Source: Oligoflexus sp. (GTDB taxonomy: Bacteria > Bdellovibrionota_B > Oligoflexia > Oligoflexales > Oligoflexaceae). From it: a DNA stretch of 6,669 bases. The notes under the pieces are model-generated. The model saw only the letters and a list, made by a program, of their open reading frames with translations, did not search any database and was not told the DNA's origin. The position numbers and the translations under genes were made by a program. The stretch lies in the NCBI GenBank assembly GCA_030151925.1, contig JASLCY010000446.1, forward strand, positions 1 to 6,669. Reading direction: 5' to 3'. This document shows positions 1-5,436 of the stretch, piece by piece (within the stretch, counting starts at the first letter, position 1; every line of letters starts with the position of its first letter).

Positions 1-1
1 C

Positions 2-739
2 CAGCTCGTGCTCAAGGAATTCTCCCTGCGCCTCGGTCAGGTGAACGACCAGGTGGTGCAGTTGCAGAGCGAGAAGGCGAGCCTCATCGAAGCCGCCGCC
101 AACCGCCTCACCAAAGCGGTGCAGATCGCGGATACGGCGGCCGAGATCGGGCGGTTTTATGCGAAGAAGGTCGACGGCGGGAAAGAGGTCATCCCGCTCG
201 AGGCGCTGCTGGAAACCATAGAAAAATGCCTGGGCTTCGACAAAACCGAAGTGGCCGATATCTTCGGCGTCTTTACCAACCTCGGCATGGTCAAGGTCGA
301 AATCGATCAGGACACGAACAAGGAGGTCCTGGCCGTCGTTCATCTGCCCCGCCTCAAATGGTTCACCGAGTTCGTCCGGTCGACGAAGAGCGGCAAGAAC
401 CGCAAGCTCGTGCAGACCGACATCCCCTTCAAATTTCGTAAAGTGCTCTTCGCGCTCAGGGATTACGTGCAGAAGACCGGCGGCGACATCCAGAAGCTCA
501 ACTCCCTGGACTTCGCCCTGCTCCTGAACGATTTCGAGAAGCACACCAAGGTGAAGCCGGAGCCCGGGGCCTTCGATATCGCGGCGACCTTGGGTTTGAT
601 CGAGATGAAGAAGTCCGGCAAGGACCAGCATCTGATCGTCAACCCTCAGGTCCTCGTGCGCACGCTGATCTCCATCAACGTGGTGAAACGCCTGAGAACG
701 GACCCGCAGATCAAAGACTTCGAGGACCAGGCCGTTTGA
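2..739 (+). CDS. 3' part of an unrecognised protein with coiled coil and winged-helix-like segments
   Basis: I do not recognise this protein. The reading frame is open to the left edge, so the true start lies outside the window; the GTG at 8 is only an internal candidate. Counting from that GTG, residues 1-50 are rich in Leu, Gln, Glu and Ala and look like an amphipathic helix or coiled coil. Two later stretches share one pattern: several helices, then a short hydrophobic-Gly turn and a beta hairpin. They lie around residues 60-112 (LGMVKVEID) and 165-218 (LGLIEMKKS). This may be a tandem winged-helix arrangement, which is an inference from the pattern only. No signal peptide, membrane segment or enzymatic motif is visible in this part. 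The protein is highly charged and probably cytoplasmic. It ends in TGA, 28 bases before the promoter of the next plus-strand unit. A role in DNA or protein binding is possible but unproven. Confidence 0.8.
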   Translation, partial: QLVLKEFSLRLGQVNDQVVQLQSEKASLIEAAANRLTKAVQIADTAAEIGRFYAKKVDGGKEVIPLEALLETIEKCLGFDKTEVADIFGVFTNLGMVKVEIDQDTNKEVLAVVHLPRLKWFTEFVRSTKSGKNRKLVQTDIPFKFRKVLFALRDYVQKTGGDIQKLNSLDFALLLNDFEKHTKVKPEPGAFDIAATLGLIEMKKSGKDQHLIVNPQVLVRTLISINVVKRLRTDPQIKDFEDQAV

Positions 740-767
740 GGCCGCTGAGATTCTCTAAGATTTTGAT

Positions 768-796
768 TTGACAATCCGAATAAGCCTCCGTTAAAT
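768..796 (+). promoter_or_regulatory. Sigma70-like promoter, TTGACA-17-TTAAAT
   Basis: A perfect -35 hexamer TTGACA (768-773) is followed by exactly 17 bases and then TTAAAT (791-796), which matches four of the six -10 consensus bases. Transcription should start near 802-804 on the plus strand. The next plus-strand signal is the intrinsic terminator at 922-953, and no conventional gene lies between. The -10 box sits inside an inverted repeat (784-802), which suggests regulated use. Confidence 0.55.
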
Positions 797-802
797 GGAG
801 GC
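784..802. repeat. Inverted repeat framing the -10 box (possible operator)
   Basis: GCCTCC (784-789) and GGAGGC (797-802) are perfect 6-base inverted arms separated by 7 bases. The separating bases contain the TTAAAT -10 box of the promoter starting at 768. A repressor bound here would block RNA polymerase. No T tract follows on either strand, so this is not an intrinsic terminator. The cognate regulator is unknown. Confidence 0.45.
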
Positions 803-814
803 ACGTCCCCACAT

Positions 815-898
815 ATGAGTTCTCGGCCATGGCCTCCCTGGAGTCTATGGCACAGCGCACCCGTTTGTTGGGCACCTCAATCTGAAGATTCTGTTTGA
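815..898 (+). CDS. Possible 27-codon Trp-rich small ORF
   Basis: An ATG at 815 opens 27 codons ending in TGA (896-898). Four codons are Trp (residues 6, 9, 12 and 19), which is high for so short a peptide, and several Pro residues lie between them. The ORF falls inside the candidate small transcript and ends 23 bases before the terminator stem. There is no properly spaced ribosome binding site. GGAGG at 797-801 is 13 bases upstream and probably lies before the transcription start. A Trp-rich ORF ahead of a terminator resembles an attenuator leader, but no gene follows on the same strand, so that reading is weak. It may be a chance ORF. Confidence 0.15.
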   Translation: MSSRPWPPWSLWHSAPVCWAPQSEDSV

Positions 899-921
899 GG
901 TTTGATCTCTTGGTTTTCGGG

Positions 922-953
922 CCTGCTCAGAACGTTGAGCAGGTCTTTTTTTT
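922..953 (+). terminator. Intrinsic terminator
   Basis: A perfect 8-base stem, CCTGCTCA (922-929) and TGAGCAGG (936-943), encloses a 6-base loop and is followed by eight T residues (946-953). It works in the plus direction and ends the candidate small RNA and any readthrough from the gene ending at 739. In the minus direction the hairpin has no following T tract, so it should not efficiently terminate hexR. The T tract overlaps the hexR stop codon (952-954), so the two convergent units are packed without a gap. Confidence 0.88.
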
Positions 954-1800
954 ATCGGGGGTTCGGGGTCCGGGTGGCCTTCAGGGAGTCCTTCATCTTC
1001 CGCAGGTGATCGACGAAATCGGGGCCGCGTTTCAAGGTGACGCCGGTCACGAGGAGATCGATGACGATCAGGTGCAGGAGACGGGAGATGGCTGGTGTGT
1101 AAATATCGGTGTCTTCAGCGGTTTCGACGCCTATGACGATCGAGCACTGGTCGGCGAGCTGCGAGTTCGGATTGGTGATGCCGACCACTGTTGCGCCTGA
1201 TTCGCGCGCAAGTGCGGCGGTCTCGATACTCGCTATGCTGCGTCCCGTATAAGAAATAATCACGATAACGTCACCGCGACTCGCGCCGGCCGCCGACATA
1301 CGCTGCATCGTGACATCGGTGTAGGCCACGACCGGCGTATTGAGGCGAAAAAATTTGTTCTGGGCGTCCAGAGCCACCGACGCCGAGGCGCCGAGGCCGT
1401 GGAATTCGATCTTGCGCGCTCCCGCCAGGACGTCGATCGCGCGACCGAGCTTCACGAAGTCGAGATTGCTCTTGGCGTCTTCCACGGCTGAAAGAGTCAT
1501 ATCGAAAATCTTAACAGCGAAATCCTCGACCGAATCGTGCGCCTCTACGGTCGAATTCACGTAGGGCGTTCCGCTGGCGAGGCACTGGGCCAACTTTAGC
1601 TTAAAATCCGGGAAACCCGTGCAATCGAGGCTGCGGCAGAAGCGGTTTACCGTGGGTTCACTCACATCCGCCAGGCGCGCTAGGGTCGCAATGCTCGATC
1701 GAATGCTCGCGTTCGGATCAGCCAAAACCACATCGGCCACTTTCACTTCGGCCTTGCTGAGCTGGGGACGGAGCTTTTGTAACTTCGCTAGAATATTCAC
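952..1800 (-). CDS. hexR: HexR-like RpiR-family transcriptional regulator of sugar catabolism
   Basis: This is a cytoplasmic transcription factor with an N-terminal RpiR-type helix-turn-helix (about residues 1-75, recognition region SEPTVNRFCR at 47-56) and a C-terminal SIS sugar-phosphate-binding domain (about 110-240). The run GLGAS (135-139), DAQNKFFRL, ISYTGRS (182-188) and DTDIYTP closely follow HexR as I remember it from gammaproteobacteria. HexR controls glucose and Entner-Doudoroff genes and releases DNA on binding KDPG. Ser139 and Ser183 appear to align with serines reported to contact the effector in Pseudomonas HexR (from memory). I chose the GTG at 1800 (282 residues) because HexR proteins begin at this point. 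An upstream GTG at 1845 would add 15 residues of poor character. The ribosome site (GGCGAG) is weak. The gene is divergent from glk-eda, which fits local control of those genes. Confidence 0.9.
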   Translation of the reverse strand: MNILAKLQKLRPQLSKAEVKVADVVLADPNASIRSSIATLARLADVSEPTVNRFCRSLDCTGFPDFKLKLAQCLASGTPYVNSTVEAHDSVEDFAVKIFDMTLSAVEDAKSNLDFVKLGRAIDVLAGARKIEFHGLGASASVALDAQNKFFRLNTPVVAYTDVTMQRMSAAGASRGDVIVIISYTGRSIASIETAALARESGATVVGITNPNSQLADQCSIVIGVETAEDTDIYTPAISRLLHLIVIDLLVTGVTLKRGPDFVDHLRKMKDSLKATRTPNPR

Positions 1801-1954
1801 CGTCAGAACTCGCCATATAAGAAGGAGGTGGCGGTAAATAAGCACGAAACCGCGACCTTCGACAAGTCTCGCTTTGCCTCCCTCGCAAAAATCGTTAGGC
1901 TCGCTTCAGAATAATCCTCGTTCCGACTTTATACCCTCTTTTGAGGTTGGCAGA
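1801..1954. promoter_or_regulatory. Divergent control region between hexR and glk
   Basis: This 154-base region must carry the promoters of both hexR (minus) and glk-eda (plus). I see no good match to the TGTAAT-type HexR box known from gammaproteobacteria. Candidate operators are the inverted repeat GCGGT (1831-1835) / ACCGC (1849-1853) and CCTC-TTTT-GAGG (1935-1946), which overlaps the glk ribosome site. TTTATA at 1928-1933 could be part of a weak -10 box for glk, and read on the other strand (TATAAA) for hexR. None of these promoters is convincing by eye. Confidence 0.4.
1935..1946 (+). promoter_or_regulatory. glk ribosome binding site within a small palindrome
   Basis: GAGG (1943-1946) lies 8 bases before the ATG at 1955 and fixes that codon as the start of glk. 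The same four bases pair with CCTC (1935-1938) across a TTTT loop, making a 4-base hairpin that could mask the site, or a DNA palindrome that a regulator could bind. The stem is short, so any effect on translation would be mild. Confidence 0.5.
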
Positions 1955-2914
1955 ATGAACCACCATCTCGTGGCTGATATCGGAGGAACCAACGCGCGTG
2001 TCGGACTCGTCACGAGCGAGGGCAATGAGATCTTTGGCATCGAGTATTTCTCGAACAAGGACTTCCCGACTCTCGGCGCGGTGATTCACGCCTTCCTGAG
2101 CAAGGCCCAGTGCGCTTTGGGGCCGAGGAAAGCCTGCTTCGCGGTCGCCTCTCCGGTCGCGGGCGATCGCGTGCACTTCACCAACAACTCCTGGTCGTTC
2201 TCCATCGAAGCGCTCAAAGCGGAGCTCGGCCTCGATCAGCTGCACGTGATGAACGACTTCGAAGCGGTGGCGCGCAGCCTGCCTTACCTCGGCAGCGCGG
2301 AGCTCCTGAAGATCGGCGGCGGCGAAGCGAAAGCGCATCAGACCTATGCCGTGCTCGGTCCGGGCACCGGCCTCGGCATGGCGGGACTCGTGCCGGCCTG
2401 CGGATGCTCCCTGCCTCTCGCGACCGAAGGCGGCCACGCAGCGTTCGCTCCCCAAAACGAGCGAGAAGAAGCTATTGCGCTCTATTTGCGCAAAAAACTC
2501 GGCGGTTTCGTCTCCAACGAAGACCTCCTCTCCGGGCAGGGACTCAAAAATATCTATGAAGGCCTCGCCTTTCATCGTGGGTTCATCTCGGACGCCTACG
2601 ATGCGGCGCACATCGTCGAACGCGGCCTGAGCGATGGACATCCCCTGTGCCGCGAGGCGCTTGAATGCTTTTGCGAAGTGCTCGGCGCGGTCGCGGGTGA
2701 TTATGCCTTGCAGCTCGGCGCCCAGGGCGGAGTCTACGTCGCCGGCGGCATCGTTCCGCGCATCGTGAGCTTCTTGGAGAAAAAAAGCGGTTTTCGCCGG
2801 CGTTTTGAGGAGAAGGGGCGGTTCGCCCCCTACCTCGCGGCGATCCCGACTTTCGTGATCGTCGGAACGCAGCCCGGCCTCATCGGGGCCGCTTCGATAT
2901 TCGATAAGCCTTAA
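1955..2914 (+). CDS. glk: Glucokinase
   Basis: Cytoplasmic ATP-dependent glucokinase of the bacterial Glk family (not ROK type), converting glucose to glucose-6-phosphate at the entry to the Entner-Doudoroff route. The protein has 319 residues, against 321 in E. coli. The phosphate-binding motif DIGGTNAR is at residues 8-15. The catalytic Asp is D101 in MNDFEA, and the second phosphate loop LGPGTGLG is at 134-141. Sugar-binding residues lie in EGGHAAF (from 158), E189 and SGQGL. The C-terminal GGVYVAGGIVPRI and KGRFAPYL blocks are typical. An in-frame codon at 1874 would add 27 residues without family similarity. I chose the ATG at 1955 because GAGG precedes it at 8 bases and the motif then sits at the usual distance from the N terminus. 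It is the first gene of an operon, with eda 18 bases downstream, and divergent from hexR, which probably regulates it. Confidence 0.96.
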   Translation: MNHHLVADIGGTNARVGLVTSEGNEIFGIEYFSNKDFPTLGAVIHAFLSKAQCALGPRKACFAVASPVAGDRVHFTNNSWSFSIEALKAELGLDQLHVMNDFEAVARSLPYLGSAELLKIGGGEAKAHQTYAVLGPGTGLGMAGLVPACGCSLPLATEGGHAAFAPQNEREEAIALYLRKKLGGFVSNEDLLSGQGLKNIYEGLAFHRGFISDAYDAAHIVERGLSDGHPLCREALECFCEVLGAVAGDYALQLGAQGGVYVAGGIVPRIVSFLEKKSGFRRRFEEKGRFAPYLAAIPTFVIVGTQPGLIGAASIFDKP

Positions 2915-2932
2915 GCCCTCGCGGGAGCCTGC

Positions 2933-3586
2933 ATGGAAGAGATTCAAGCCAGTCTCAGGATGGGACGGATACTGAGCGCTTCGCCTTTTTTGCCTTCGGT
3001 CACGCTTAAGGAAGCCGAATCGTTCGAGCCGATCGGCGATTTCGCTCAGGCGTGCGGATTAAAAAGCGTTGAAATTTTGCTCCGCTCGCCACACGCTCTG
3101 GCAGGAGTCGAGAAACTCAAGAAACGCGTTCCCTCGCTCACGGTCGGCGTCGGAACCGTGCTCGCCGTCGCTGACTTCCATCGGGCCGTCGATGCCGGCG
3201 CGGATTTCATCGTGAGCCCCGGCATGACGCCTGAGCTGCTGGAAGCGGCGTCGCGGCAAACGATAGGTTATCTGCCGGGTGTGATGACGCCTTCTGAAAT
3301 CATGTTCATCCAGGCGCGCGGCTTCCGAAACGCCAAGCTCTTCCCCGTCTCGCTCACGGGCGAAGGTTTTTTGAAGGCGATCGCCGGTCCCTTCCCCGAC
3401 ATGCGCTACTGCGTATCGGGCGGCGCGACGGCCGAGAATTGGGAGACCTTCGCGAAGCTGCCCCACGTGGTGAACGTGAGCGGCACGTGGATCATACCGG
3501 AGGTGCCGTTGGAAGCGACGGCCAAAGACGTAGCCGTAGCGAGCCTGAAAGACAAACACGTGCGGTTCGCACGCTGTAGAACCTAA
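2933..3586 (+). CDS. eda: KDPG aldolase (2-keto-3-deoxy-6-phosphogluconate aldolase)
   Basis: Cytoplasmic class I aldolase of the KDPG/KHG family, splitting KDPG into pyruvate and glyceraldehyde-3-phosphate, the last specific step of the Entner-Doudoroff pathway. It has 217 residues, near the usual 205-215. Catalytic-site blocks are in order: VEILLR with E47 and R51, GVGTVL with T75, SPG (95-97), LPG (114-116), and the Schiff-base lysine K135 in AKLFP. It is a divergent member. The usual FPAE after the lysine is FPVS, PTGG is replaced by VSGG (161-164), and GGSW by SGTW (183-186). These changes sit near the phosphate or carboxylate site and could alter substrate preference, so a related 2-keto-3-deoxy sugar acid aldolase cannot be excluded. 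GGGAG 5 bases before ATG sets the start. It follows glk by 18 bases in an operon facing hexR, which supports the KDPG assignment. Confidence 0.9.
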   Translation: MEEIQASLRMGRILSASPFLPSVTLKEAESFEPIGDFAQACGLKSVEILLRSPHALAGVEKLKKRVPSLTVGVGTVLAVADFHRAVDAGADFIVSPGMTPELLEAASRQTIGYLPGVMTPSEIMFIQARGFRNAKLFPVSLTGEGFLKAIAGPFPDMRYCVSGGATAENWETFAKLPHVVNVSGTWIIPEVPLEATAKDVAVASLKDKHVRFARCRT

Positions 3587-3606
3587 AACCCAAGAGGACA
3601 TCGCCC

Positions 3607-4647
3607 ATGTTTTTCCCCTCGAAAGTTTTTCTCGCGTTGACCCTGTTCGGAACCTTGGCCCTCAGCCAGGGAGCGGCCGCGCAGACCGAAGGATTCGCAC
3701 CGGCCTGCGGCATCGCCCCGAGCTGCGATGCGACGCCGCCGCGCATCGCCGCCCACGGCCACCGCGCGCTGTTCGGCAACCCCAAGCACTTCGGCCGCGA
3801 CTTCTACCTGAACGAGACCGACGAACAATGGGTGATCGCGAAATTCCAATATTCGGCTTTCCTCAAATACAACCCGCTCGTCCATAGCGAAGTCGTCATC
3901 CAGCTCCTCCGGGATTGCGGCAGCACCTGGGAGACCCTCGGCACCGCTCTTACCACGGCTCCCGGCGAACATCCGACGACGCTGGGCGTGGCGGACGACG
4001 GCGGGCTGGTCTACTTCCAGATCCCCGAGGATAAACGCCTGGGCCTCGGACGCCACCGCGTGCGCCTCGTCGCGACCAGCGACGGCACCGCTACCGAACT
4101 CTTCCTCGAGGTGCTTCCCCGAGGTTCGAGCATCTTCGTGAGCGACGTGGACGGGACCCTGACGACCAGCGAGCTGGTCGAGGCTCTCGACGGCATCCTG
4201 AACAAGATCCCGGAAGCGCATGACGGCGCCGCCCCCCTTTACCAGGGCCTCGTGGCCAAGGGTTATCACCCGCTGTACCTCACCGCGCGGGCCTCGAACC
4301 TCGTGCAGCGCACCAGGGAGTTCCTGACCGCCCGTAAATTCCCGAACGGAGTCGTGCAGACGAGCGCCGCGCCCTTGCTCGGCCTGAGCGGGAATAAAGG
4401 GGCCGCCTTCAAGGCTGCGGTCCTCCAGGATCTCGAAGACCGCGGCTTCCATATCGCCTACGGCTTCGGCAATACGGATGTGGACGCCAAGGCCTTCGCC
4501 AGCATCGATCTGCCCGACGCGGGCAAGTACTTCTATGATTATCCGGGCTACAGCGCCTACGGCGGCGGGCAGGACTTCTCGGATTACAAGCAGCTCGAGG
4601 ACGTAAAGGCCGCGGCCGACCTGTGTAAGGATCAGGGCGCATTTTGA
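3607..4647 (+). CDS. Secreted LNS2/lipin-like HAD phosphatase
   Basis: A 346-residue exported protein. Residues 1-25 are a Sec signal peptide with a hydrophobic core and cleavage predicted after Ala-Ala-Ala at 25. Residues about 45-172 are rich in beta strands and resemble an Ig-like sandwich. Residues about 174-320 match the LNS2 (lipin/Ned1/Smp2) HAD-type domain: catalytic DVDGT at 180-184, LTAR at 225-228 followed by RTREFL, a lysine region GNKGAAFK at 262-269, and GFGNTDVDA at 286-294 with acidic residues for Mg2+. Eukaryotic lipins dephosphorylate phosphatidic acid. A phosphatidate or other phosphoester substrate in the periplasm or outside the cell is therefore plausible, but unproven. 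AAGAGGA 8 bases before ATG sets the start. The gene follows eda by 20 bases and probably shares its transcript, although no link between the enzyme and sugar catabolism is known to me. App1-type (DUF2183) phosphatase is the alternative family, but DVDGT and GFGN favour LNS2. Confidence 0.88.
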   Translation: MFFPSKVFLALTLFGTLALSQGAAAQTEGFAPACGIAPSCDATPPRIAAHGHRALFGNPKHFGRDFYLNETDEQWVIAKFQYSAFLKYNPLVHSEVVIQLLRDCGSTWETLGTALTTAPGEHPTTLGVADDGGLVYFQIPEDKRLGLGRHRVRLVATSDGTATELFLEVLPRGSSIFVSDVDGTLTTSELVEALDGILNKIPEAHDGAAPLYQGLVAKGYHPLYLTARASNLVQRTREFLTARKFPNGVVQTSAAPLLGLSGNKGAAFKAAVLQDLEDRGFHIAYGFGNTDVDAKAFASIDLPDAGKYFYDYPGYSAYGGGQDFSDYKQLEDVKAAADLCKDQGAF

Positions 4648-4785
4648 AGGGCGCGATAAATTCCCGAAAGGCTTGGGAAATCAAAGCCCGTTCAATAAGT
4701 TCCCGAGAGCGCCGATGATAGGTTCTATGTGGTAGGGAGGCTGGGATTCTTCTAGAGGAAGATGGAGGTCAAACACCCTAGCTAC

Positions 4786-4834
4786 AAAAAAAGCTCTTCA
4801 AGTGATGTTTAATTCGCTTGAAGAGCATTTTTTT
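4786..4834. terminator. Bidirectional intrinsic terminator
   Basis: A perfect 10-base stem, GCTCTTCAAG (4793-4802) and CTTGAAGAGC (4817-4826), encloses a 14-base loop. It is preceded by seven A (4786-4792) and followed, after one A, by seven T (4828-4834), so it can stop transcription in both directions. It separates the glk-eda-phosphatase operon (plus) from the convergent 128-aa gene (minus). The 138 bases between the phosphatase stop and the A tract hold only weak hairpins and no gene that I can support. Confidence 0.93.
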
Positions 4835-4853
4835 CGTCTAAACGTTTAAACAA

Positions 4854-5240
4854 TTAAGTACCTGCTATACGCCAGTGGTTGAGGATTGCTTTGGAGACGA
4901 TGCCTTGCACGCCGAAAGCGTCGCGAAGGAAAGCCTGCTGGTCGCTTGCCGTGGCGGTTCCGAGCGAGCCAGCGAGTTCGAGGATGCGTTCACGGTAGTT
5001 CTGCTCGCGCGTGAGGTTCTCTTCGAGATGGCGCAAGCAGTATTCCGCGACCACATCATTGACGTTCAGGGAGCGGCTGATGAAGCTGCGGGCAGCGTTC
5101 CTATCGCCGGCCTGGACCTGTTCCAGCAAGGCCTTGAGGACTTCCGAGGACAATCCTTTCAGGTCCTTACTCGCCAAACGGAAGTTCGGGCTGGCCGCGG
5201 CTTCCTTTGACAGCTGTTTCTTGGGATCAAACGGGGACAT
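4854..5240 (-). CDS. Unrecognised 128-aa helical protein
   Basis: I do not recognise this small soluble protein. It has no signal peptide, membrane segment, Cys cluster or catalytic motif, and only one Cys. After a polar N-terminal tail of about 20 residues, the rest reads as consecutive amphipathic helices (for example SSEVLKALLEQVQAGDR, about residues 31-47) with several acidic, basic and Leu positions. A small all-alpha fold, perhaps a protein-binding or regulatory domain, is likely. The start is well defined: AAGGAG lies 8 bases before the ATG at 5240. The gene has its own near-consensus promoter at 5364-5392 and shares the bidirectional terminator, so it is probably a single-gene unit. 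Good expression signals argue that it is real, although its function is unknown. Confidence 0.82.
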   Translation of the reverse strand: MSPFDPKKQLSKEAAASPNFRLASKDLKGLSSEVLKALLEQVQAGDRNAARSFISRSLNVNDVVAEYCLRHLEENLTREQNYRERILELAGSLGTATASDQQAFLRDAFGVQGIVSKAILNHWRIAGT

Positions 5241-5362
5241 TGCTTTAACTCCTTATATAAAAGGGTGGGTGGAGAAATCCTCTCTTCGGACAAATATTCA
5301 AAATGAATGAGGGGATTTTCGGCGTCTCGCGGAAGCTTCCTAGAGTCGCTCACTTACGCCGA
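5241..5362 (-). promoter_or_regulatory. Long 5' leader with a possible structured element
   Basis: The leader contains inverted arms TCGGCGT (5362-5356 on the minus strand) and ACGCCGA (5325-5319), a perfect 7-base stem around a 30-base interior holding the palindrome GGAAGCTTCC (5331-5340). A smaller ATTCA/TGAAT repeat lies near 5295-5307. The outer arm straddles the predicted transcription start, so it may be a DNA operator rather than an RNA stem. I recognise no known riboswitch. A 64-codon frame from a GTG at 5353 crosses the leader but has no ribosome site. Confidence 0.35.
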
Positions 5363-5363
5363 G

Positions 5364-5392
5364 AGTATAGATAGACATAGCTTACTTGACAA
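5364..5392 (-). promoter_or_regulatory. Sigma70-like promoter for the 128-aa gene, TTGTCA-17-TATACT
   Basis: Read on the minus strand, TTGTCA (5392-5387) and TATACT (5369-5364) each match five of six consensus bases and are exactly 17 bases apart. Transcription should start near 5355-5358, giving a leader of about 115 bases before the ATG at 5240. This is the best minus-strand promoter that I see in the window. Confidence 0.75.
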
Positions 5393-5436
5393 GTTAACGA
5401 CTGAGAAGAGAGGGCTGAAAATTTTAGCGATTTTTA

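Larger units (their letters stand above)
803..953 (+). ncRNA. Candidate small RNA of about 150 nt
   Basis: The stretch between the promoter at 768-796 and the intrinsic terminator at 922-953 would give a free-standing transcript of about 150 nt. It contains further hairpins: GCCAT (826-830) with ATGGC (847-851), and ACCTCAA (874-880) with TTGAGGT (895-901). A 10-base palindrome lies at 825-834. I see no tRNA features and no SRP RNA or tmRNA signature. A 6S-like fold was considered, but I could not find a long closing stem. The transcript runs towards the 3' end of hexR, so it could act in trans or influence hexR readthrough. It includes a Trp-rich ORF at 815-898 and could be bifunctional. The call rests on the promoter-terminator spacing, not on family recognition. 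Confidence 0.4.

Noticed and set aside
803..953. Known RNA (SRP RNA, tmRNA, tRNA or 6S RNA) in the intergenic transcript
   Set aside because: I see no SRP GGAAG-type loop, no tRNA-like ends and no long closing stem of 6S type, so only a generic small RNA is called.
895..1200. 101-codon plus-strand frame opposite hexR
   Set aside because: It crosses the intrinsic terminator and is antisense to the conserved SIS domain of hexR; no ribosome site.
1874..1954. N-terminal extension of glucokinase by 27 residues
   Set aside because: The extension has no family similarity, and GAGG at 8 bases before the ATG at 1955 gives a protein of standard Glk length.
2110..2559. 149-codon plus-strand frame inside glk
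   Set aside because: It is an out-of-frame shadow rich in Arg and Ser, with no domain; glk motifs run uninterrupted through the region.
1895..2947. 350-codon open frame on the minus strand opposite glk
   Set aside because: It is fully antisense to a clear glucokinase, is rich in Arg, Glu and Ala as expected from the complement of a GC-rich gene, and has no recognisable domain.
3583..4452. 289-codon open frame on the minus strand opposite the phosphatase gene
   Set aside because: It is antisense to the LNS2-like gene with its clear motifs and signal peptide, has low-complexity Glu/Arg/Ala/Gly composition, and lies beyond a strong terminator.
5159..5353. 64-codon minus-strand frame from a GTG at 5353
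   Set aside because: It starts almost at the predicted transcription start, lacks a ribosome site and overlaps the well-supported start of the 128-aa gene.
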